From Sorghum bicolor (lineage: Eukaryota > Streptophyta > Magnoliopsida > Poales > Poaceae), in contig NW_018396416.1 of NCBI RefSeq assembly GCF_000003195.3, positions 123,908-187,907 on the forward strand: a DNA stretch of 64,000 nucleotides. The letters run 5' to 3'. A program made the translations under genes and the position numbers. Below, one piece after another: positions 35,984 through 46,472 of the stretch. Below the pieces are notes generated by a model. That model was not told the DNA's origin. It saw only the letters and a program-made list of their open reading frames with translations, and did no database searches. Numbering within the stretch: position 1 is the stretch's first letter; each line of letters opens with the position of its first letter.

Positions 35984-36646
35984 TCCTTGGATTCCAATTC
36001 TAGGAGGAGTATTTCTCCTTTTGGCCATAGAAGTTGCTATATTTTTTTATATTTGTATTTGCCGAAGCAAATCAGTAGGATTCTATTTGGCCTATCATTC
36101 TACTTTCTCACGGTAAAGCTCTTCCTTCTTCTCTTGAACTCCTATCCTTTATTTGCGCCGGAAGCACTCGTCTTCGCTTCCTCATATAGCGGAGCTAGTG
36201 CTCCTGCCTATGATATTATGTTATTTGGACATGACGACGATGATTTATCCCGCGCTGTAGCGCCATTTCTCCCGTGGGGAGGGGGGGCTCCAGTAACTCT
36301 TCCCGAGGAACGCCCCCTCACAATGGAGGAAGAAGACCGCCTGGCCCTGGTTTTGGATTACCAAAACAAGATTGGCACTCTTTTAAAAAGCCTTGATATT
36401 TCCTAGCTCTGGGGCCACCACTTCGACAAAGAAAGCAACGAAGATCTCGCCGTAGCGACCCTCCTCCATAAAGATGCTGAGCTCAATGACCCGGACAAGC
36501 TTTGGGTTGTACATGAGGGCCTTATGCAAAACAAACACAGCTCTCGGTACTACTTTAGAGCGATTGACTGGGTAAGGACAGAAAGAAAGGTGCATAATGG
36601 GGAGTTGCCTATAACGTTCATCATCGATGATGATCAAGATAATTGA
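35984..36646 (+). pseudogene. Unidentified reading frame fused to nad6 in the NUMT
   Basis: Continues the nad6 frame for 140 codons to TAG 36404-36406, then stays readable to TGA at about 36646. The first part has a hydrophobic stretch (SFYFLTVKLFLLLLN). The second part is acidic and soluble-looking (FGHDDDDLSRAVAPFLPWGG, LTMEEEDRLALVLDYQNK). Another frame near 35990 also reads as hydrophobic (IPILGGVFLLLAIEVAIFF), so a frameshift may lie here. I do not recognise the protein. It may be a mitochondrial chimeric ORF. Confidence 0.4.
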
Positions 36647-36832
36647 TGATGAGTATGTGGGACTCTCTGTCTTCTTGGGTAGATTCTAGATCGTCTGTCA
36701 TTTTGTTAGTGAGTAGTTTTCTTATTAATAAGTCAAGTCAAGAATAATAACAGAACCGTAGGAGCTTGCCAGGACGGCTTAGTAAGCAAGCTACCTGTTA
36801 TGTAGGTGCCAACTCCCAGTTCTTTCTCTTCT

Positions 36833-39800
36833 TTCATCTAGTAGTTGCATCGGGTGCATCTACAGTTCCATCGGGTGTGCCCAAATAGATTTCTGAGCAT
36901 ATGGTATGTACCATGCAAACCGTGCACCTATCTTGCATCAGGATTAGAACTATCTCCAAACAGACAGAACCAAGATTCCACATGAGTCTCTTCACCAAGG
37001 AGTACCATCGCATGCGTCCAAAATAGTTTCTTAGCCTTTGGTGCATTAGGCACAAACCGTGCACCTATCTTGCACCGAAACTAACAGTATCTCCAAAGAG
37101 ACCGAAGTGAGATTCTATATGACACACATCATTTAGGAGTTCTATTGGGTGCTTCCAAATGTATTTCGAAGCATATGGTACGTTCGATGCAATTCATGCA
37201 CCTATCTTGCATCAAGATTAGCACTATCTCCAAACAAAAGCAAACTGAGCTTCCACTTGAGCCCCTTTACCCAGGAGTATCATCGGGTGCATCCAAAATG
37301 GTTTCTTAGCCTATGATGCATTAGGCGCAAACTGTGTACCTATCTTGCACCAAAACTAACTTTGTCTCCAAACAGACCGAAGCGAGATTCCATATGACAC
37401 ATGTCATCTAGGAGTTCTATTGGGGTGCGTCCAAATGGATTTCTTAGCATATGGTATGTTCCATGCAAACCGTGCACCTATCTTGCATCAATATTAGCAC
37501 TATCTCCAAACAGATCGAACCGACCTTCCACTTGAGCCTCTTCACCTAGGATTATCATCGGGTGCTTCCATAATGGTTTCTGAGCCTCTGGTGTATTATG
37601 CGCAAACCATGCACCAATCTTGCACCTAAACTAACACTATCTCCAAACAGATTGAAGCGAGATTCCATATGACACACATGATCTAGGAGTTCTATCGGGT
37701 GCGTTCAAATTGATTTCTGAGAATATGGTACGTTCCATGCAAACCGTACACCTACCTTTCATCAAGATTAGCACTATCTCCAAATAGACCGAACCGAACT
37801 TTCACTTGAGCCTCTTCATCTAGGAGTACCATCGGGAACTTCCACAATGATTTCTGAGCCTATGGTGCACTGGGCACAAACCATGCAACTATCTTGCACT
37901 GAAACTAATACTATTTCCAACTGGACCGAAGCGAGATTCCATATGATACACTTCATCTAGCAGTTCCATCGGGTTTGTCCAAATTGATTTCTAAGCATAT
38001 GGTATGTTCCATGCAAACCGTGCACCTATCTTGCATCAAGACAAGAACTATCTCCAAAAAGACAGAACAAAGATTCCACTTGAGCCTCTTCACCAAGGAG
38101 TACCATCGTGTGCGTCGAAAATAGTTTCTTAGCCTATGGTGCATTAGGCACAAACCGTGTACCTATCTTGCACCGAAACTAACCCTATCTCTAAAGAGAC
38201 CGAACTGAGATTCTATATGACACACGACATCTAGGAGTTCTATTGGGTGCTTCCAGTTATATTTCGAAGCATATGGTATGTTCCATGCAATTCATGCACC
38301 TATCTTGCATCAAGATTAGCACTATCTCCAAACAAAAGCAAACTGAGCTTCCACTTGAGCCCCTTTACCCAGGAGTATCATCGGGTGTATCCAAAATGGT
38401 TTCTTAGCCTATGATGCATTAGGCGCAAACTGTGTACCTATCTTGCACCAAAACTAACTCTGTCTCCAAACAGACCGAAGCGAGATTCCATATGACACAT
38501 GTCATCTAGGAGTTCTATTGGGGTGCGTCCAAATGGATTTCTTAGCATATGGTATGTTCCATGCAAACTATGCACCTATCTTGCATCAAGATTAGCACTA
38601 TCTCCAAACAGATCGAACCGACCTTCCACTTGAGCCTCTTCACCTAGGAATATCATCGGGTGCTTCCATAATGGTTTCTGAGCCTATGGTGCATTATGCG
38701 CAAACCATGCACCAATCTTGCACCTAAACTAACACAGTCTCCAAACAAATTGAAGCCAGATTCCATATGACACACATGATCTAGGAGTTCTATCGGGTGC
38801 GTCCAAATTGATTTCTGAGAATACGGTACGTTCCATGCAAACCGTACACCTATCTTTCATTAAGATTAGCACTATCTCCAAACAGACCGAACCGAGCTTT
38901 CACTTGAGCCTCTTCACCTAGGAGTACCATCAGGAACTTCCACAACGGTTTCTGAGCCTATGGTGCACTAGGCACAAACCATGCAACTGTCTTGCACCAA
39001 AACTAATACTATCTCCAACTGGACCAAAGCGAGATTCCATATGATACACTTCATCTAGTAGTTCCATCGGGTGCATCTACAGTTTCATCGGGTTTGTCCA
39101 AATTGATTTCTGAGCATATGGTATGTTCCATGCAAACCGTGCACCAATCTTGCATCAAGATTAGAACTATCTCCAAACAGATAGAACCTAGATTCCACTT
39201 GAGCCTCTTCACCAAGGAGTACCATCGTGTGCGTCCAAAATAGTTTCTTAGCCTATGGTGCATTAGGCACAAATCGTGTACCTATTGTGCACCGAAACTA
39301 ACACTATCTCCAAAGAGACCGAAGTGAGATTCTATATGACACACGTCATCTAGGAGTTCTATTGGGTGCTTCCAAATATATTTCGAAGCATATGGTACAT
39401 TCCATGCAATTCGTGCACCTATCTGTCATCCAGTTTAGCACTATCTCCAAACAAAGCAAACTAAGCTTCCACTTGTGCCCCTTTACCTAGGGTGCATCCA
39501 AAATGGTTTCTTAGCCTATGATGCATTTGGCGCAAACTGTGTCCCTATCTTGCACCAAAACTAACTCTGTCTCCAAACAGACCGAAGCGAGATTCCATAT
39601 GACACATGTCATTTAGGAGTTCTATTGGGGTGCGTCCAAATGGATTTCTTAGCATATGGTATGTTCCATGCAAACCGTGCACCTATCTTGCATCAAGATT
39701 AGCACTATCTCCAAACAGATCGAACCGACCTTCCACATGAGCCTCTTCACCTAGGATTATCTTCGGGTGCTTCCATAATGGTTTCTGAGCCTATGGTGCA

Positions 39801-39903
39801 TTATGCTCAGACCATGCACCAATCTTGCACCTAAACAAACACTGTCTCCAAGCAGATGGAAGCGAGATTCCATATGACACACATGACCTTGGAGTTCTAT
39901 CGG
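36833..39903. repeat. Satellite array, segment 4
   Basis: Dimer anchors at 36978 (D1), 37253 (D2), 37528 (D3), 37802 (D4), 38076 (D1), 38351, 38626, 38900, 39195, 39469 and 39732. Spacing is 274-275 bp except D4 to D1 at 38900-39195 (295, with the 20-bp duplication). The earlier D4 at 37802 lacks the duplication (274). It ends at TTCTATCGG, the copia target. Confidence 0.9.
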
Positions 39904-41635
39904 TGAAAGGTCCTAATATGGCTAGAGGGGGGGTGAATAGCCTATTTAAAAAATCTACAAGGCACTAGAGCAAAGGATTAATATAACAAAAGGCGTAAAG
40001 CAAATTTGCTCTAGCTCTACAAGAGTTGCAAGCCACCTATATAAAAATTCTAGTTGTTATAATCACTAGGCACAAGCAAAGACTATGTCACTAATCTCTA
40101 CAACTAGTTACAACAAGTTACTACTAGCCAAAACTAGGAACTACTAGTTACAACTAATTTGCAAGAAAGTAAAGAGGTGAGTGATAATTATACCGATATG
40201 TAGAGGATGAACCAATCACAATGTATATCAATATATTCACCGGGAGAATACCAATCACAATATTGACACTTGTATTTTTCTCCTGAGGTTCACGTGCTTG
40301 CCGGCACGCTAGTCCCCGTTGTGTCGACCAACACTTCGTGGTCCGGCGGTTAATTGGGATTCCACACCCAAGCTCACCACGAGCACCGCAAGGACCTACC
40401 ACAAGTGATGTAGCTCAATGACACGCGCAATCCCTAGAGTGGCCTTTGGCACTCTGCCGGGGAATAAGCCCAAGAACCCCTCACAAATATCACCTTGATT
40501 GGGGGCGGACACAATCACCAAATCCCCTCACCAATCAACAAATCCACAACCGTCTAGGTGATGGCAATCACCAAGAGTAATAAGAAATCCACAATCACAA
40601 TCACAACCTAGTGCCACAAATATGAATCACAAATGCATGAACACTAGGGTTTCCTCAACTCCTCTCACCAAAGAGAACCAACCATGGGAATGTAGAGGAG
40701 AGGGAGGAGATCCTCTTGGAGCTCTCAAATCGATCTCTAGAGCTTGCTCTCTCACTTGAATGGAGCACAAATCCTTGGGAGTGAGAGAGGAGAAGGGGAG
40801 AGCTTTTCTTTTCTTGGAGTTCTTCAAGAGAGCAAGAAAGAGGAATGGATTGAGGAGAAAGAAAGGAAGGGGTGAGACCCGACCTTATCCTCTGCCAGCC
40901 ACTCATCCGACCGTTGCAGCAGCCTAAACTCGTGAGAAAATCCAGTGCGGATAGGAAATAATTCCAGGCGCACACGCTTTTGACCGTTGGCGTGGGTGAA
41001 CTAAAGTACCAGAAAATTTCCAGTGCGGGTAGGAAATAATTCCGATCGACCCCTCTCTGTTGCAAGCACAAATACTAGAAAATCCAGGTAGGGCAGTGAA
41101 TAAATCCGATCGACCCCTTGGTGTTTGGGCAAGACTACTAGCTCGGTTTTCTAACTCAAAACCCCTTTTTAAGTTGCTAACTTTCCCACGAAGTACCAAA
41201 AACAATTGAGCACTTAAGTTAGCATTTTCACAAATAATTTTTAGGGTTTTCTCAAGTATTCTCACCACGTCACTAAGCGCAATGCATATGCAAAAGAGAC
41301 TCACACTTAGTGGCACTAGATAACCATTGCAATTAAAGATTTCTCCTCTTTATAGTACGGTTATCTATCCTAAATCCACTCACACCCTCTAGGTGTCTTG
41401 AGTGGCAAAACAAAATGGCCCTATTAAAAATACCTTTGCCTTGAGCCCATTTTGTTCTCTTTCTTCTTTTCCAAGTTGGAGCACTTGAATATCATATTTT
41501 GGTCATCTCCATCACCATGACCATCATCTAGCTCCATCACTTGGTGTGTACCAACCTATCTTTGTATTTCACTCATGACAAAGATTAGTACACATAGGTT
41601 TCTTCAATTATCCAAAACCAAACTAGGGCTTTCAA
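39904..41635 (-). repeat. 3' LTR of the copia element
   Basis: 1732 bp, TGAAAGGTCC to GGGCTTTCA on the plus strand. Minus-strand TATAAAG at 41348-41354. An inverted repeat CGTGC-TTGCCG-GCACG is at 40293-40308. No supported gene inside: the longer frames here occur identically in the other LTR. Confidence 0.95.
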
Positions 41636-42736
41636 TCTCCCCCTTTTTGGTAATTGATGACAACCTTTTCACAAAGATATTCAATAAAACTTTTTAGGTT
41701 CATGTTGCTTGCCCAAGCATTTTACCATGTGTAAAGGGTATGGACAAGTTTCATAAACCCGAATTGGTAGCATTGGCTCCCCCTACATATGTGCTAAGAG
41801 TTTGGATTTGAAAGCTTGCACATATGCTTTAGATAGGAAACATAGGAGACAATGGCTACCAAATGATGCTAAGGCGTAAAGAATGGACCTTTGAACCGTG
41901 ATACCAATCGGAGTTGCCATTTGAACACCATCCTTAGCACCATGGTTAGTTAGATAGCACTTGCAAACATAAACACTAGATACCTCGTGAGATCAACATT
42001 ATAAACAAGGATCTAGTACCACTTGTAAAAACGAAACATGCAAGGAACATCTAACTAACATCCTATGCATGCTAGTAATTAATTTCATCAAACAATTTTA
42101 TAACTAGCAAGCATCACACAAGCATGTATTAAAAGAAATTGTGCTATGCAAGCAAGCATATGTAATGCACATCCAAATGCAACATCCAAATTTATGAGCT
42201 TGCTCCCCCTACTTGTGTGCTTTTAAAAAAAATTGATCCCCTTCTTTTAGCAAAACCTATCTTTGTGAATTACTTCTCCCCCTTTGTCATCGATGACCAC
42301 AAAAGGTGAGCTCAAATTTTAGATAGGTTGTGTGAAACCATGATATGCGAGGATCAGTTTCCCAAATTTGGTTCAATCTAGATTACATGCCTAAGATATT
42401 CAACTCGGTTTGATCCAATGGCAAGCTTTTTCACACCCCATTTTAAGGGTTATCTTGACAATGTTGAGTTAAACACTTATAGCTTATTTTCTAGATCAAA
42501 CACTAGGATTGCAAGCCCACAAACATGTCATATGCTACCACTAGATCATTTCAAACATAGAAGCAATAGTGGTACCATACAATCATAAAATTCATTTTAT
42601 TTTCATGAATGAGCCTAGGATATGTGAGGAATGACTAGATGCACTAAACAAATCCTTAGCAAAGGATGGATGACATGTCAATCAATTTTACCTTACTTTG
42701 CTCAAAGGAGAGGCATGTCATATAAGTGGAGGTGCA
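41636..42736 (-). other. Noncoding 3' region with repeated polypurine-tract motifs, copia element
   Basis: Next to the LTR the minus strand reads AAAAAGGGGGAGAT (PPT, 41636-41650). The same AGGGGGAG core recurs at 41777-41784, 42203-42210 and 42276-42283, and the 42276 copy also repeats the flanking ATCAATGAC-like sequence. No coding capacity. Repeated PPTs are a known feature of Sireviruses. Confidence 0.7.
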
Positions 42737-44672
42737 TCAACACATATTTGAGAAATCCAATATATTCAATTCATTTCTTAGCTTGCAAAACCTCTTCTCA
42801 TCAAGTGGCTTGGTGAATATATCAGCAAGTTGATCATCGGTGCCTATACTTTCAATGCAAATGTCCACTTTTTGTTGGTGATCTCTTATGAAGTGATGGC
42901 GGACATCTATATGCTTTGTTCTTGAATGTTGAACTGGGTTGTTAGTGAGCTTCACTGCACTCTCATTATCACATAGCAATGGCACTTGTTTGAACTTGAT
43001 TCCAAAATCATTCAAAGTAGCCTTCATCCAAAGTAATTGAGCACAACAATTACCAGCTGAAATATACTCTGCTTCGGCGTTGAAAGTGCTACACTATTTT
43101 GCTTCTTTGATGACCAAGACACAAGTGATCTTCCCAATAATTGACATGTGCCTAATGTGCTCTTTCTCTCAACTTTGCATCCCGCATAATCAGAGTCAGA
43201 ATAACCAATTAACTCAAAACTTGCTCCTTTGGGATACCACAATCCAACATTTTGTGTATGTTTCAAGTACCTCAATATTCTTTTTGTTGCCTTCAAATGA
43301 CTTTCTCTTGGTGAGGCTTGAAATCTAGCACACATGCATACACTAAACATCACATCCGGCCTTGATGCAGTCACATAGAGTAGGCTTCCAATCATAGACC
43401 GATACAACTTTTGATCCACCATGTTGCCACTAGCATCACTATCCAAGTTTCCATTAGTTCCCATAGGTGTGCTAATTGACTTTGCATCATCCATGCCAAA
43501 CTTCTTGAGCATGTCTTTAATATACTTGCCTTGACTTACAAATGTGCCATTCTTCATTTGCTTGATTTGAAGACCAAGGAAGTAACTAAGCTCACCAATC
43601 ATGGACATCTCAAACACATTTGCCATCATATTTCCAAATTCTTTACAAAATTCTTGATTGGTTGATCCAAATATAATGTCATCAACATAGATTTACAACA
43701 CAAACAAGTCATTGCCTATCTTTTTAGTGAAGAGAGTGGTGTCAACCTTACCCATAATAAACCCTTTGGTGAGTAAGAAATCCCTTAACATCTCATACCA
43801 TGCTCTTGGTGCTTGTTTTAAACCATACAAAGCTTTCTTTAACTTGTAAACATGGTTGGGCTTCTTGTCATCTTCAAAACCGGGAGGTTGCTCAACATAA
43901 ACCAACTCATTTATGTACCCATTCAAAAATGCACTCTTCACATCCATTTGATATAACTTGATGTTGTGAGCACAAGCATAGGCTAACAAAATCCTAATTG
44001 CTTCCAATCTAGCAACCGGGGCATATGTTTCACCAAAGTCAAGACCTTCAATTTGTGTGTATCCTTGAGCTACCAATCTTGCTTTGTTCCTTATCACTAT
44101 CCCATCTTGATCTTGTTTGTTTCGAAAGACCCATTTGGTTCCAATCACATTATGATACTTAGGCCTCTCTACTAACTCCCATACTTGATTTCTAGTAAAA
44201 TTGTTTAGCTCTTCATGCATAGCATTTACCGAATCAACATCTCTCAATGCTTCTTCTATCTTCTTTGGTTCAATGGATGATACAAACGAGAAATGTTCAC
44301 AAAATGATGCCAATCTTGATCTAGTTTGCACACCTCTTGATATATCACCAATGATATGATCCAATGGATGATCTCTTGCAATATTTGTTGGTTGGAGTAT
44401 TTGCACTTGATTGCTTGCACTTGGTTGATCATTTGATTGGGATGGTGTACTAGCTTCATGTTGTTGATCTTGCACTTGAGATGATGAACTAGCTTGATTT
44501 TGGTCATGAGGCGCACTAGCTTGCACACTAGAGGTAGGAAGCACTTGATCTTTGTCATCTTGAACATCAATTACCTCTCTTGGCCTAATATCACCAATTT
44601 CCATTCTCTTCATTGCATCGGCCAATTGTGTGCCTCTCACATCATCCAAGTTCTCTTCTTCATCTTGAGAGC
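42737..44672 (-). pseudogene. RT-RNase H of the copia element (left of element B)
   Basis: RT is recognised by [47 protein letters not shown] and [19 protein letters not shown] at 43693-43695 falls immediately before the IYVDDIIFGS catalytic box, where Gln is likely ancestral. RNase H follows with SGNMVDQKLYRSMIGSLLY, SDYAGCKVERKSTLG and KTKHIDVRHH-type sequence (RTKHIDVRHHFIRD). A one-base deletion near 43077 shifts the frame in the conserved alternative to the AEAEY site. The N-terminal side is cut by element B at 44672/44673 and resumes at 56715. Confidence 0.9.
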
Positions 44673-45132
44673 TGCCGACGAAAGCTAGTCGGCAGTCTAC
44701 CTTGGGGTATACCCACGGTAGTAGTTTATCGGTAGACGGTGCGCAAACTACGAACTCGATGGTGACGCAAGACACGGACAAGCTTTTTATCCAGGTTCGG
44801 CCGCCGGGTTGGCGTAATACCTACGTCCTGCGTCTGGTTGTATTCATTTGTGTTGAGAGAATATGATATCCTAGGGGGGTCCCTTGTCTCTCCTTATATA
44901 GTCCGGAGGACAGGGTTACAGATCTGGAAACTAATCCTAGTCGGTTACAATTGCCATAGATAGTTCGATATCAATTCATATTCTAACCGACTAGAATCCT
45001 GTTTGATCTCCACGTCTTGTTTCCTTGCGCGAAACTCCAAGCTGTCGGATCAAACCTTGAGCTTGTCTCGTAATGGGCCAAGCCTCCTGGCCCAAGTCTA
45101 GCCGTAAGGGTATAGGGGTCTATACCCCCACA
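44673..45132 (-). repeat. 3' LTR of element B
   Basis: Starts TGCCGACG, with a C where all the other copies have TGTCGACG or TGTCGATG, and ends TATACCCCCACA. Minus-strand TATATAAG at 44893-44900. Confidence 0.95.
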
Positions 45133-45665
45133 GCTAGTCCCCGAGCACCATGTATTGTGATGTAACACGTCGTCTTGAGCTTCTTCGATCAGTGAGGCTT
45201 GACGTCTTCAGTAAACAAAAGAATCGCCCAAACAGTTGCAACGGTACTTTGACCAACTCAATAGACAGTTGATCAATATTGACATCGAAGAAGCTGATTG
45301 TTCGAAGAATGCATGGTGCTCTAAATTAAAAAAGATTTCTTTCCTGGTGAAGTGTGCCCACTTTACTTTTTAGAAAAGTATAAACCTCAAAAAAGCAAGC
45401 ATATTCACCGCAAGGTGAAGTGTGCCCACTTAGTCCCCGAGCCTGGTAGTAGGTGACGTAGGCACGTGGTGCCAGGGTCAAAAGAAAAGTCCTCAAAGAA
45501 ATTCTAAAACTGAGATGCATCGCCAGATGCATCGTACCGATGTAGTCCCCGAGCTTGCTGGAAGGCGAAGTATGAGCCTTGTAGCGAGGTCTAAAAAATT
45601 ATAATTGAATTTACTAGTTCATCAGCAATCGAATAGACTAATTGCCCAGTCCCCGGGCGTATAAT
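45133..45665. other. Noncoding region between 3' LTR and the 69-bp repeats, element B
   Basis: Nearly colinear with 16401-16970 of A. AGTCCCCGAGC recurs as in A. No supported gene. Confidence 0.6.
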
Positions 45666-46075
45666 TGTTTGACGGCCAATCCCCAAGCATCGAGCGCTCA
45701 GTGGTCGGTGCGATATATTAAAGTTCGGAGCTGATAGACTGGGCGACCAGTCCCCGAGCATCAAATGCTCGGTGGTCGGTACAGTCCTTGGCGTCTGGGT
45801 TGATATACTGGGCGACCAGTCCCCGAGCATCAAGTGCTCGTTGGTCGGGGCAGTCCTTGGCGTCCGAGTTGATGGACTGGGCGACCAGTCCCCGAGCATC
45901 AAGTGCTCGGTGGTCGGTGCAGTCCTTGGCGTCCGAGTTGATAGACTGGGCGACCAGTCCCCGAGCATCAAGTGCTCGGTGGTCGGTGCAGTCCTTGGCG
46001 TCCGAGTTGATAGACTGGGCGACCAGTCCCCGAGCATCAAGTGCTCGGTGGTCGGTACAGTCCCCGAATTGTTGA
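45666..46075. repeat. 69-bp tandem repeat with a short hairpin, element B
   Basis: Units start at 45737, 45806, 45875, 45944 and 46013, exactly 69 bp apart, after one degenerate unit. Each holds CGAGCA-TCAAG-TGCTCG (6-bp stem; first unit TCAAA loop). A has fewer units with a 70-bp period and a different filler (CTTTGAAGTTCCGAG versus CCTTGGCGTCCGAG), so the block expanded independently. Reading frames through it on both strands are repeat artefacts. Confidence 0.9.
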
Positions 46076-46308
46076 CTCTCTGCCATATTTGTCTTCTTGT
46101 TTTTGAAAAAATCTTTCCATATAAAGTTGACGTGACGAGACCTTCTGATGGTGTGTTAGATGGATGCATGAGAAGTTGCGCCTGGCAACTGTGCAGCCGC
46201 CCTTTGCGTGGTTTGAAAAAAGGAAACCATCAATTGGTACGAAAACTCCTCTGCATTAATTGTCTATAATCACTGAAAACCGAAACGCCGCATCCGCCGC
46301 ATGGCCCG

Positions 46309-46360
46309 CCCACTTCCCGAGAATACAGGAAGTGGGAGGGGTGGAGCTGCGGGTTATAAG
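46309..46360 (+). promoter_or_regulatory. Inverted repeat and TATA-like box of antisense gene, element B
   Basis: CCCACTTCC (46309-46317) and GGAAGTGGG (46328-46336) form the same inverted repeat as in A, shortened by one or two changes in the inner pairs. TATAAG at 46355-46360 is 113 bp before the ATG. Spacing from repeat to TATA is the same in A. Confidence 0.6.
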
Positions 46361-46472
46361 AGCTGGACAGTTCCGCCTGCACTGCTTACCCTGCCATTGC
46401 CATCAGGCCTTCTTCTTTTGCCTCCTTCAATCACCTTCATCTTCGTAACCCAAGTCCACTTCCTCACCTCCA

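Larger units (their letters stand above)
35437..36832. other. Nuclear insertion of mitochondrial DNA (NUMT), 1396 bp
   Basis: Unrelated to the satellite and carries the start of mitochondrial nad6. The flanks GATACAC and TTCATCTAG join to the uninterrupted satellite motif, so nothing was lost and there is no target duplication. That fits end-joining capture rather than transposition. Sequence before nad6 (35437-35785) and after 36650 is noncoding and unlike any repeat in the window; I take it as mitochondrial by continuity only. Confidence 0.75.

Noticed and set aside
40154..41316. Minus-strand frames in the copia LTR, repeated at 60411-61574
   Set aside because: Identical in both LTRs and without a recognisable domain; the LTR is noncoding.
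45738..46060. Regularly spaced palindromic units resembling a CRISPR array
   Set aside because: The repeats are contiguous 69-bp tandem units without unique spacers, in a eukaryotic retrotransposon.
45718..46269. Repetitive proteins predicted on both strands over the 69-bp repeats
   Set aside because: Period 69 is divisible by three, so all frames stay open through the array. This is an arithmetic artefact.
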